A stretch of DNA of 64,000 bases from Amylostereum areolatum (taxonomy: Eukaryota > Basidiomycota > Agaricomycetes > Russulales > Stereaceae), in the NCBI GenBank assembly GCA_012932865.1, contig SAXG01000032.1:124001-188000 (forward strand), read 5' to 3'. How positions within the stretch are numbered: position 1 is the stretch's first letter; each line of letters begins with the position of its first letter. The position numbers were made by a program, and so were the translations under genes. This document shows positions 33,841 to 44,962 of this stretch, one piece after another. Below the pieces are notes generated by a model. The model was not told the origin of the DNA. It saw nothing but the letters and a program-made list of their open reading frames with translations, and did not search any database.

Positions 33841-36805
33841 ATGCCCTCCATCCTCAATCTCAAGTTTAAAGTCGGTCGTACCCCCCCAACACGACCGGCA
33901 TGCGTGACGCTCATTTCTTCTACCTCATGCCTTCTTCTTTCCAGGGCAACAAGTCCTTCATCGCGTTCAGCAACCTCGGCGACACCGACTCCCTCACAAA
34001 GACATGGAAGGTTCGTTGCCGTTTCTCTTCTTCGTCGCCGTCGTCGCCCCCCCCCCTCACCCGCGCCCTCGCCCGCCACCAGGTCTGCACCAAGGTCGCC
34101 GGCTACCTCGAACAAGGTCAACGCCTCGAGAACCTCAGCTGGCGTCTATGGCACCTCCAGAACCTCATGGTCGACACCGACAACGCCAAGTCTAAGCGCG
34201 AGTTCAAGAAACTCTCCAAGAACATGGGCGACAAGCTTGACAAGGAGAAGGGCAGGTGCGTCTTCACTCCTCCCGCTAACCCTTGACCCTGCCCTCACAT
34301 TTTTTCTCCCCTTCCCCCCTCGCCTTCCCCGTCCCCTGCAGGAGCATCGAAGAGCTCGAGGCTCCCGGCTTCCGACGCAACCACTCCACCGACATCATCC
34401 GCCAACGCGCCGCCGAGAAGGAGCGCACGCGCGAGGCCAACCAGTACACCCGCCCCGGCACCATCAAACGCATGCAATTCACCTTCTCCGTCGACCAACC
34501 CCAATCCACCGCCTCCGCCCTCACCGTCGACAAACCCGACTTCAAGCCTTCGGCCGAGTTCAAAGACACCATCAACCGAAGAGGTCGGCCCACCACTCGC
34601 GCCGCCGCCGCTGCCGCCGCCGAGTCCGCGATCGACGCCACTCCGTCGCATCCCAATGGCGCCAAAGATCCACCCCTCACTCAACGAGGGCGAAAGCCTG
34701 CCGCCACCACCCACGCCCCTCACGACGTCCCCTCTCACGACCCCATTTCCGACTTCGCCTCCCTTCGGTTTCCTTCCCTCTTCTCCTCTGACTTCGCTCC
34801 CGCCGCCCTCCTCCACGCTTCCCCCTCCCTCACCAACGGCATGAGCTACGGCGAGGGCGTCCGTGGCAACGCGAACTCTCTCGAAAATTTCGGCATCGTT
34901 CGCCCCACCATCGAGCTTCCGCTCGACGAGCTCCTCATCGAGTCATCTGACTCGCCTGGAGACTGGTCCTTCTCAAGCAGCTTCGACCGCCAGCAAGAGC
35001 TGGTGGACACCCCTCAGCCGTCCTCCAGCGCGGATCAAGACGTTGACATGAAGCCCATCGAGGAGTTCCCCACCCACGCGCTTTCGCGCAGGTACTCCCG
35101 CTCGTCCGCCGCGGACTCGCCGCAGCCCACGGTCGCCCCTTCCAAGCTCGGCTCTGGCGGCGCCACTCCCTCCTCGTCCTCCTCGCGTCCCACCCTGAGC
35201 GTTCGCACCAACGCTTCAGGTTCGCGTTCGTCGGGACCCAGCGCCACCGCCGCCAACCCTCCCGCGCCCAACCCGAACACGGCGCCCGGCGGCGTCAAAG
35301 CCGAATGCTCCAACTGTGGCGCAACGCACACCCCCCTTTGGCGCCGCGGGCTCAACGACGAGCTGAACTGCAACGCGTGCGGTCTCTATTGCAAGCTGGT
35401 GGGTCTTCCGCGCGTATTCGCCTCCCTCGTGATTGCCCAGATTCTGATGCGCGATTTTCATATAGCACAAGCGCCCACGCCCTAAGACCATGCGTAGTAC
35501 CCATGGAGAGGGTCGTTCGCAGGCGGCGCCACGCCAGGAGGCCGCCGAAGTAAGTCTGTACACTCATCTGGCGAACGTTCCAGACTAAGTCGATCGTGTA
35601 GCAGGTCATCCCCATGGCTCAGTGCTACAACTGCCATACGACGGCCACGCCCCTCTGGCGCAAGGACGAAGAAGGCAAGACCGTCTGCAACGCGTGAGTT
35701 CCATCATTCTCCGCGTTCATCTCAGCCTTTCTAACGCGAATCTTCCCTTTCATCTCGGGCGAACAGATGCGGTCTCTAGTGAGTAACCCCCGCGTTTGCT
35801 GTTCTTATCGCACCGCCAGCTGACCACGCCTCGCGTCCGTCTGCCTCTAGCTTCAAGCTCCATGGTTCCGCCCGTCCGATCTCAATGAAGAGCGACGTCA
35901 TTCGGAAGCGCTCTCGCCACGACGCCCGGCGCGTCGGCAACGCCTCCGAGACGCCCTCCGCCAGCCCTGGTGCTAGCCGCCGTCCCTCGCCCAACGGTGG
36001 CGACGCGTCCCCTATGCTCGCGCCCGATTCCACCACCATGTCGTTCGATCAAGGCGGCGACGCGTTCGACTACCGCACCTCGAACCAGTCGGAGCTCATG
36101 GGCGCCCTCGGGACGGAGCAAAGCCAGCAAAACGCGTTCCAAGACTCTTACCCCTCCCTCATGTTCCCCGGCCCCTACCACCCGGACTACCTCAGCCAGA
36201 TGTTCAACCAGGCCGTCGAAGCGCACACGTTCCCGAGCGACAACTCGGACGCGGACAGCACCTCCGACACGCGCTCCACCAAGCGCAGGCGGCTCTCCAG
36301 CTCGTCCGCGACCGACCCCCCTTCGTCCGCGGTGTCCTATTCCTCCTTCGGGGACTTTTCCTCCAGCTCGGGTACCTCGGCGTCGGCGTCCTCAGGCTCG
36401 CAACGCAACGCGTCCGGCAATAACAGCAGCAGCAACAACAACTCGTCCACCGGCGGGCTCGAGTACCCCTTCGGAGGGTATTCGCCCCAGTTCGGCATGC
36501 TGCGCGGGGGAGGCGGGAACAACGGCGCGCCGTTCTGGCACCCGCCCATGTTGCCGCCGACGCATTCCCCTCACTTCATCCACCCGCCGATGCTCCCGCA
36601 GACGACGGAGGAGTCCCCGATGGACTTCTTGCACCCGCCCATGCTCCCCTCCGACGACGGCGACGCGCTCTTCTCGGCGTATCTCCATCCGCCGATGATG
36701 CTCCCCGAGGAGGGCATGGGCCTGCAGCCGCACCCGCCGATGTTCCCGAGCGATTGGAACAACGGTGGGGGGAACCAGTCGGGCGGGGGCGGAGGGTCGT
36801 TCTAG
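33841..36805 (+). CDS. Two-finger GATA transcription factor with DUF1752 N-terminal domain
   Basis: Nuclear GATA-family regulator, probably in nitrogen or related nutrient control by analogy with AreA-type proteins that carry DUF1752. The first exon is short ([10 protein letters not shown]). Further exons give [22 protein letters not shown] and [20 protein letters not shown], the DUF1752 signature. A Ser/Pro/Ala-rich middle follows. Finger 1 is [31 protein letters not shown] (C-x2-C-x17-C-x2-C), split by an intron from [11 protein letters not shown]. Finger 2 is [28 protein letters not shown], spread over three exons, then [20 protein letters not shown]. The C-terminus has five HPPM[LMF] motifs (36538-36750) and N/S/G-rich runs. 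The stop is at 36805. The intron after finger 1 (35398-35467) has no stop in the upstream frame, so if retained it would give a protein ending at 35485 with finger 1 only. Confidence 0.9.
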
Positions 36806-38261
36806 GCGGTGGATGCTCGTCGGTTGTCGGTTGTCGTTGCTCGCGCGTGGGTGTGGGTTCGTAAGGTATCTCGTCTCGTCTCGTCCCGTCTCGATTATCA
36901 TGTCCGCCTCGTTTCTTCTTCTTCTTTACTGTAGCCATCACCACCGCCTCGTCCGTCTCGTCTGTCGCCCCGTGTAGATCTTACACCATCTGTGTTACCG
37001 ATACCGCTTACCCCTTCTCGTCTTCTCGTCTGTGTCCTCCTTCCCCCCCTTTTTTTTCCTCCGTCACGAACATCCAGCATCCGCATCGCTTGCAATGGTC
37101 TCGCCTCGTCCCGTCCACACGCATGTTTGCATTACGCCACCTCTCCTCCTCACACATGATCTCTCTCTCTGCTCGTCTATCTCGTCCCTTCCTGTCCTTC
37201 CCCCCCCCTCGTCCTTCTCATACCTTCCGCCCATCGTGCTCCGCGCCCCCTTTTTTCGTCTTCATCGCTATGACCCATGCCATGCCATGCCACGCCACGC
37301 CACGCCGCACCCCCTTCCACCCCCTTCCACTTCCGTGCGCCGTGCCCCACACTCGCTCGCCCCCTCCTTGCTCCCCCGAGTCTGTCCCTTTGCGCTGTTT
37401 TAGTTTGCTTCGCCTCCGACTACCCCCCCTCCCCCCCTTTTCATTATTCGTCTTATTGCCTGTACGATGTGCGCGAAGGGCTTCGCGGATCAAGCCCCAG
37501 ATATAAATATATTATTCCCCATCACCCCCACTCCCCGTTTTCCTACTGAGTTTTCCTTAGTTCTCGGTTCCGTTTCTACCTCGCCTCGTCTCGTCTCTGC
37601 TTGTCTTGTTCGCCCCCCGCCGCCCGCGCTCGCTCGAGCGACGGACACACACTGTAGCCGATAACACGCACTCCGATTTCGTTTTCTTTCTCGTCCTTTC
37701 GTACCCCGCCAACGTCTTGTCCGTCGCGCTTCGATGCGTCGAGCGAGGCGATGTATAGCTCCTCCTCTTCGTGCCTCTTCTCCGTCGTCTCTGTCCCCGT
37801 CTTCGTATCTGTACTTACCTACCTACCTACCTACCTACCTACCTACATGCCGTTGTGCGCACCCACGTCCTGCCGACTACCTGCACGCCTGACACATCGT
37901 GTACCGCTTTCGCCTTCCCGCCCCTCGCCATCCCATGCCCTCAGCGTCGCTGTGTTTATCGTCATGTTCTTCGTTTACTTCGGGTCGGGCCATCGTGCGC
38001 GTATGCGTGCGGGATCGTGTGAAGGGCCGGTGAGATGACGCGAGGGGGTGGATGGAGAGATAAGCAAATCGTGCGCACGGTGATTGTGGGGGATTCTTGC
38101 GGGGGTAAGATATTGGGTGGGGCTCCGATTCGTCCTCAGAGGGTGACGAGGGGAGGGGGGGTAACTTACAGTGGTCGCACCACGAGGCAAACTTTCGACT
38201 TCAATCATTTCATCGCGGAAACGAAAAGCTGCACGTGACACCGCTCGCGTTTCGTCGAATG
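36806..38261. other. Intergenic/3' untranslated region, pyrimidine-rich
   Basis: About 1.45 kb, strongly C/T-rich on the plus strand, with no gene recognised. It includes a tetranucleotide microsatellite at 37817-37846 and probably the 3' end of the GATA-factor transcript. Confidence 0.5.
37817..37846 (+). repeat. (ACCT)n microsatellite
   Basis: About seven perfect tandem copies of ACCT/CTAC. Confidence 0.9.
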
Positions 38262-38269
38262 GTCCGGCT

Positions 38270-38855
38270 TAGTACCGTTAAAGAAGAAAAATCCTTCTTG
38301 AACCTGTTTATGAACGGAGTACCCCGCAATGGGCCAATTAACACGTCTAATTAACTGTTAATATAGCTTTTTTAACACAAAAAATTGAGCATGATTTATG
38401 CGGGTGAGAACCCGTAAAAACCCATTCCAAAGCCTCCTGAGCCACGTTCGAGGTCGATGCTGCCGCTGGCATGGAGGTGGTTGGGTCAGGAGTGGTAGGA
38501 ACCTTCGGGCGAAAGGTAGTCAAGCCCACGACTCACGAGGTATCCACCCTCACGCGCACGCGCGGCGCGCCCTCCCCTCGCCTTAGGTTCCACTTCGTCC
38601 ATATCCGCATCCTCCCAGTCCATGTCACCCTCGACTAATAACTCTCCCGCCGACTCGTCCCCCGACTAGGTTGCTGGCCATTGGTGGGCAGTCGCTACTT
38701 GATATATATCCCGCCGCGCCCCGATGGCCCGGGCCAGGAAGGGTGCCTGTTCAAAAAGGTTTTTGAACGATGAATTTTGCGGGGTCATTTATGAACGTGT
38801 TTATAAACAGTTAAAGAAGATTAGTTAAAGAAAGTCCTTTTTTCACGGTACACTA
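38270..38855. mobile_element. hAT-like non-autonomous element (586-bp MITE)
   Basis: A perfect 8-bp duplication GTCCGGCT flanks it (38262-38269 and 38856-38863). The element starts TAGTACCGTTAAAG and its other end, reversed, reads TAGTGTACCGTGAAA. The first bases TAGTR fit hAT termini. Imperfect inverted repeats extend about 60 bp inward (both ends contain GTTTAT-AAC and CCCCGCAA). It has no coding capacity and is AT-richer than its flanks. Confidence 0.8.
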
Positions 38856-38863
38856 GTCCGGCT

Positions 38864-39911
38864 GCGTCTTTTCCTCCTCCGTCTTGCTTTCCTCCATCCT
38901 TCCTCCAAACGGTACCACATCGCTCTCCACCGCCCCGCGCCGCTCGGTTTTTTCTGCCCCTCTGGATGCCGTGCATCACCAGCTCCTCTCGGTGTCTGAA
39001 CTCTGGACTGCTCTGGGCGGCTTGGGAAATATCGCAGACTCTGCAGAGTGAACACCGACAAGGATGGTTAGCAGACGTCAGGTCAGGCTTAAGGGAGGAT
39101 ATCTAGCTACCTAGAGAGGTGGGGTGCAGTGCTGAGGATGGGGTGTGTCTGGGATGATGGTATGGACGTCATGGCTGCCAGTGGTTGTTTGTCGCGGGGT
39201 TTCTTTCTCATCATTGAGCCGTTCATGTTCTTCCTACTTCTCCCCCGACAAAACCTCGGTATCAACGTCAAGCTGTCGACTCTTCTGCTGCATGTCTCGT
39301 TAGTCGTCCGTATCGCTCTCCCACTACTCCGTCCATCACTTCAAGGTGTCTCGCAAGTTGATGTATACGTGCCTCTCCTTCCTCTCCGCGCTCGTTCTCT
39401 CGCCTTCAAATATGTCTGTGTCTGCACGTCATTGTCCGTGTTTACTTGCACTCATGACTTGGACGCATACACCTTGCCCCTCGCTCTCACCCTTGTCCTC
39501 TCCTTGCCTTTCGTGTTTCGCAGCCCACCTATTGGTTTATCTTGGGTTTATCATCATGATCTCTGTTCCTACTTCGGTTTGGGCCAGCGGGTGGGATCGC
39601 GTAAGGGTGTGGCGAGACGTCGCGGTGGGATGGGGACTGATGAGCTCAACTTGTGACGCGTGGGCATGGCGGCTGAGGGCTTGCCGGGGTGTCCTCGCGC
39701 GCGCGAGCTGCGGAAGGTATGTCATTCGGTGTGGCTCAGGTTCGTTCTGAGATGCTGACGAAATAAATAATGTATAGCTGGTCATACCAAGTACGCGGGC
39801 GTGGGACTACAGTTTACAAACAACTCGATCCGCATCGCAAAGTCTCGTATGTATGTACGTAGGTCCATGAGGCGGTCGTCGGTCATCGGGTTCAACTCAA
39901 ACCGCTGGACT
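38864..39911. other. Intergenic, no gene recognised
   Basis: About 1 kb between the MITE and the 3' end of the NLR2 pseudogene. A 175-codon open frame (39129-39656) has no motif. Nothing else was seen. Confidence 0.4.
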
Positions 39912-40910
39912 ATCATTCTTCGATCCTGCGCGCCCGTTTGGGCGGCGGGCCGTCTGCTTCCTCTGTAATGGTGTATAAGCTGACTTTGACTCGATACCCG
40001 GAAACGATGTGCACTCACCATTGATATCATCCGAGTCAGTGCTCGGTAACCTTTTTCTAGGGCTTTGGATTTCCGGGACTCCTTCTCCGTGCTCCTCGAT
40101 TGCTAGCAGGTGCTGCGCTCTCTCAAAATATCTGTCATGGGTGTGGATAGTTGCACTACGGCTAAGCAACAGGCGGGCGGCCTCAAATATACGGCATCGT
40201 AAAGCAGCCTGGAGTGGAGTTTCAAGATATTGATCTCGTATATTGGTGTCTGCATGGTATGCAAGCAACAAGGACATAATCATGAGATTCCCTGCTCTTG
40301 AGGCCACATGTAGTGCAGTGCCAATATATACATCTACCATATTGACATTTGCACCACACTGAAGGAGCATTTTGACCATCTCAAAATTCTGGCTATATGA
40401 GGCTCTATGCAGTGCACTGCCATAGATTCCTGGTGTTCCATTGATTTCTGCACCATGTTCAAGCAAAAAACAAGCTCCCCTGAGATCTCCAGCATGTGCA
40501 GCCGTCTGTAGTAGACCTTCAAACTGTGGACCAAGTATATTAATATCTGCACCATGGTTGAGTAGCAGCTGGGATAGCACAAGGTGTCCCTGAAGAAAGG
40601 TAGCCTGGATTGCAGTTCCATGTTGAGGACTCCATATATTGACATCTGCATGGTGTTGAAGCAGCAGAGCAACAATGTTAAGATGCCCAGCACTTGAAGC
40701 TGCCTGTAATGCAGTTTCAGGGCTACCAGCACTGTGTAGATTGATATCTGCATTGTGTTGAAGCAGCAGAGTAACAATGTCAAGATGCCCTTGACGTGAT
40801 GCTATCTGTAGTGCAGTTTCAGAATTACAAGCACAGTGTAGATTGACATCTGCATTGTGTTGAAGCAACAAAGTAAAGTGTTGAGATGCCCAGCCCTCGA
40901 GGCTGACTGT

Positions 40911-42805
40911 TAGAGCTCTTCACGAGTGCACTCTTACAGGTACCTGCAACCTTGAGACAGGTACATCAGCAATTTAACACATTTTGTTTGGGCTTGTTTG
41001 AGCCTGTTTTGGAGTTGTCCAACACTCAAAACTCGCGAAAACACACAAAACACCCCAACACCCCAACAGTCTCCCAGGCCATGTCTGGTTGGACAACTGT
41101 CACGGAGTTGAGCCAACTAGTGTCCAATTCACCATACATTTGGGTACAACTTAGGCTCAAGTACATGACAACAACACATTTCAATACTTATATTTAATTT
41201 ATATTGCTCATATCCAAACATTTTAATGGGTAAATCAATATCATTATTATTGATCAGTGGTACATACTACATGAGCTACACGAAGTAGAGAAGGAAAAGT
41301 ATAATATAGATAATGAAAAGACCATGTAACTAGGGTAACGAGGCGGCAACGGCGGGGGTGACGAGGCACCGACGGCACTGGTGACAAGGGCTGCGAGGGC
41401 GGGAGTGACGAGGTGGCGAGGGCGAGGGTGGCCATGACGGCGGCGGCGGCGGCGGCGGCGACGGCAGGAGTGACGAGGTGGCGACGGCAGGAGTGACGAG
41501 ATGGCGACGGCGGCGGTGACGAGATGGCGACGGCGGCGGTGACGGGGCGATGACGGCGGCAGTGACGCAATGGCGAGGGTGGCGGTGACGAGGTGGCGAG
41601 GGCGGCTGTGATGCGGCGGCGAGGGCGGCTGTGACGAGGTGGCGAGGGCGGCAGTGACTGGGCCGCGACGGCGGTGGTGACGAGGCGGCGAAGGGAACAA
41701 TGGTGGTGTGGCGGCGGTGACGAGGGTGGCGATGGCGGCGGTGACGAGACAACAACGGTGGCGGTGACGCGATGGTGACAGCGGCGGTGATGAGGTGGCG
41801 ACGGCGGCGGTGACGAGGCGGCGAGGGGAACGATGGGGACGATGGCGGCGGTGACGAGGCGGCGAGGGGGATGATGGGGACGACGGTGAGGGGGACGACG
41901 GTGGCGACGGTGGTGGTGAAGAGATGGTGGTGGTTGAGAAGGAAGGAAAGACGCGTCGTGGCAGGGAAATATGAGAAAGGAGAAAGTCTCACGGTCAAAC
42001 GCAGTTTAGGGCCGGCTCAATTTCCCTTCTGATCAAAATTTGATGCCGGGAAGTGCGATTGATGAATTGCCCCGGAATTGCGGGGAGTTGCCGGGTTTGC
42101 CAAACTCGGCCGGGCCTGACAACTGCCATCAACACCCCAACACCGGCAACAGAGCCGAAACCGTCGGCAACACCCCAACAAAAAGTGTGATATTGCTGAT
42201 GTACCTGTGGCTCCAGATCTTATACTCCCACTCTCACAAGTATCAGGCACACAGGTACATGTGGCACGGATACTCCCACTCGCGGATACACAGGTATGAC
42301 AAGTACCTGTCATTCCTAGAAAATATGATACAAGCAGTAGTAGTGGCCTTCTTGGACTCATCTTGGAAGCTCTGTTAGGCATATTGACACTCCATCTTCA
42401 AGGCAAGGATAATGCTAGTAACATTTAAGTACAGATAAACATGTATCAGAGTATGATACAGCATACCACGCAAGGCTTTTAGCTATATATGTGAGGGGAG
42501 GAGAGGAAATGTATGAGAAAGGGGCCACAATAGAAACAACAGTACATAAGGATCTGCAAGAGAGAATGCTTATATCAATCCAACAGCTATTATCTGTAAT
42601 TATATCAAGATCAACCCTGCCAAAGTACCTGACAGGTATTTGACAGGTACTTGCACAGGTAACCTGTGAGCTCAAAAGTTATACCTGTACTCTCACGAGT
42701 ATCAGGCACACGAGTACTCGTATCCGCGGAGGGCAATACCCATGGATGTGCCTTACAGGTACTCATACAGGTACTCACGAGTATAGCCACTCGTGAAGAG
42801 CTCTA
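40911..42805. mobile_element. hAT-like non-autonomous element, 1895 bp, in NLR2 ankyrin array
   Basis: Perfect 18-bp terminal inverted repeats TAGAGCTCTTCACGAGTG are flanked by the 8-bp duplication CTGACTGT (40903-40910 and 42806-42813). Removing the element and one copy restores the ankyrin repeat consensus GGCTGACTGTAATGC. TIR start TAGAG and 8-bp TSD are hAT hallmarks. ACAGGTAC words cluster near both ends, as subterminal transposase sites do in hAT elements. No transposase is encoded; the middle holds a GAC/GGC minisatellite. Confidence 0.9.
41336..41935 (+). repeat. GAC/GGC-rich minisatellite inside the hAT-like element
   Basis: Imperfect tandem units of about 18-21 bp of the type GTGACGAGGTGGCGACGGCG, including a (GGC)n run near 41440-41462. 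Long open frames on the minus strand here (Pro/Ser/His-rich) are products of the repeat. Confidence 0.85.
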
Positions 42806-43174
42806 CTGACTGTAATGCAGTTTCAGAATAACGAGCATGTAGATTGATATCTGCATTGTGTTGAAGCAGCAGAGTAACAATGTTGAGATGCCCAGCCCTC
42901 GAGTCTAACTGTAATGCAGTTTCAGAATTACCAGAATGTATATTGACATCTGCATTGTGTTGAAGCAACAGCATCAGGAAAACTCCACTTACTTGACAGT
43001 GCCTTGGGACCCTTAGGCAAGTCACCCAAGGTCCCAAGCTCTAAGTAACATGGCACTTGGCCAAGCCATGTCCCTTTACTTGTCCAAGGTCAGCTATAAC
43101 TTGACCATGCCTTCCTAGGCACTTGAAGGTCCTGTACAATGTCCTTGAGCATACCTTGTCACTCAAGTACTCAT

Positions 43175-43878
43175 AAGGCTCCAACTGTATAGTTTATGTC
43201 TAGTGAGATTGGGGTAGCTAGATAGTATACTATACTAAACAGTAAACAGACAGTAGATAGACAGTTTAGACAGTTGATATATCATTACTGAATTGAGGTA
43301 AAGAATTCAGTGTAGAGTTTGGTACACATAAGCTCTGAGATAGTCTCAGCCTTTAGTAATGGGCATGCATCAGTACAGATGTGGTGAGCATCTGAGAAAA
43401 AGCACTCAACAGACACCAAGGTAGCAGGAATTACTAAAAAATCCTAGGCCATGCATGTGATGACCGGAAAGTGGTCCTTATATTCCTGTTTATAGTCATA
43501 AAGTGCACATAAATAGAACAAATGAATTATATACCTTCCACCATTTTAAGGGTTCCAAAGGTTTCCATACCCCCCCTCATTGGCCTTCTAACAATTGAGT
43601 TCTAGGACCTCTGGAGATGTGAAGATGGGTGCTGAGAATGACTGCTGAGATGGCTGAAAGAATCACCAGAGTTGGGCATGAGTGCAATAGGTGTAGTGGA
43701 GGCTGATAGCTTGCACCTGGTAGCACCTACGGGCATGCCGCACACCACCACTTTAGATAGGGTTTACTGTCTAGTATACTCACTACTTACTGTTTACAGC
43801 TGATGGGGTAGCTAGATAGTAAAACTATACCATATAAACAGTTTATAGACAGTAAATAGACTATAATATTGGAGCCTT
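43175..43878. mobile_element. Mutator-like MITE, 704 bp, nested in the 9.5 kb element
   Basis: Ends AAGGCTCCAA...TTGGAGCCTT, flanked by a perfect 10-bp duplication AAGTACTCAT (43165-43174 and 43879-43888). Similarity continues inward (TATAGT-TAT, then GGGGTAGCTAGATAGTA near both sides). A 9-11-bp TSD is typical of Mutator-like elements. No coding capacity. Confidence 0.8.
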
Positions 43879-43888
43879 AAGTACTCAT

Positions 43889-44542
43889 GAGTTAGGTCCT
43901 TTTGATAGCTTGAGTTCTGTCTTGAAGAGCCTTGTCAAGACCTTAGATGCACACACATTTCAGGGATGGGAAATCAAATTGTTATTCATAACTACTAAGT
44001 ACAGGTAGATACTGCTAGGTACATGTAGAGAGGTACAAGACAAACATGAAGAGAGATTGAGACACCAAGAACCAACACATCAGAATGATATTGTACCAAT
44101 TGAATCGGTTCGTCACCCACTTGTGACTGTGACAGGTGCGACGAAAATTTGGCTTTGTCAGGGGTGGTTAGCGAATGTGACAATGTTCAATTTTTGGCAA
44201 ATTTTGACCTTTTTTTGACCTTTTTTGACCTTTCTTTCCGTATTGTGACCTTCAACCCGGAATTACAATTTGTCAAACAACTTTGTGACACGTTACAGAG
44301 TGCAGATTTTGTCTCGTCAGTGGTCTCTGTGACCGTGACGAGACGAACCGTTCCAATTGGTACAGTATCACTAGCTCCTAACAAATCCTACCAGCTCCGT
44401 GTCAAACAACCTCGAAAAAATATGGAAGCAAGAAGACATACCTTGTTGACAGCTCCGACGAGGACGACAGCGACAGATGATGAAGCTGCAAGCATTGGGG
44501 GCGATGGAGTCGCAAGCGTCGGAATAACGGAGACGCAAGGCG
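43889..44542. other. Left interior of the 9.5 kb element, non-coding
   Basis: No gene. Contains three TGACCTTTTTT-type tandem words (44207-44240). It ends in AAGGCG, the target of the LTR retrotransposon insertion (AGGCG 44538-44542). Confidence 0.5.
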
Positions 44543-44962
44543 TGTCACGGATCGCTCCATTTCTCTCTTCGTTTGCAGACCTCGTACACGCGACGCGTCA
44601 CGGCACATGACTTTCCCTTGCATCACATGCTTCAACGACGTCATTGCCCGGACTTCCGAGCGGGGTTCCGCATCCTTATCTATGACATCACTGCTCCGGA
44701 CCTTCGTCCTCCGCCCCATGACTCCTTTCCTATTGTTTCCCCCGCTCGCACCACTATTGCATCACATCGCACCATCGTTCCCACTTGTATATAAGGACAG
44801 TGTTTCTCTTCCCTTTTCCCTAGACTGTCCATCTCGTCATACGGTACTGTAGCGCACGTTGCACTACCCTAGACCCCGGCACTCTCGAATCTATTTTCTT
44901 CTCGCTCCTCCCATCGTCGCGACTTAGGCGGTTCATCGGTCTCATAAACTGCGTTTCTGACA
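44543..44962 (+). repeat. 5' LTR of the chromovirus
   Basis: TGT...ACA boundaries. Promoter element TATATAA at 44788-44794. The predicted transcript start lies about 30 bp downstream, near 44821. Confidence 0.95.

Noticed and set aside
35970..36698. 242-codon frame in the second phase of the GATA-factor last exon
   Set aside because: Ser/Arg/Thr-rich shadow of the true frame, which holds finger-2 flank and HPPM motifs.
39129..39656. 175-codon hydrophobic frame
   Set aside because: No start context, introns or motif, and no counterpart elsewhere; chance frame in C/T-rich DNA.
41254..41998. Long Pro/Ser/His/Arg-rich minus-strand frames
   Set aside because: Products of the GAC/GGC minisatellite, which keeps all frames open.
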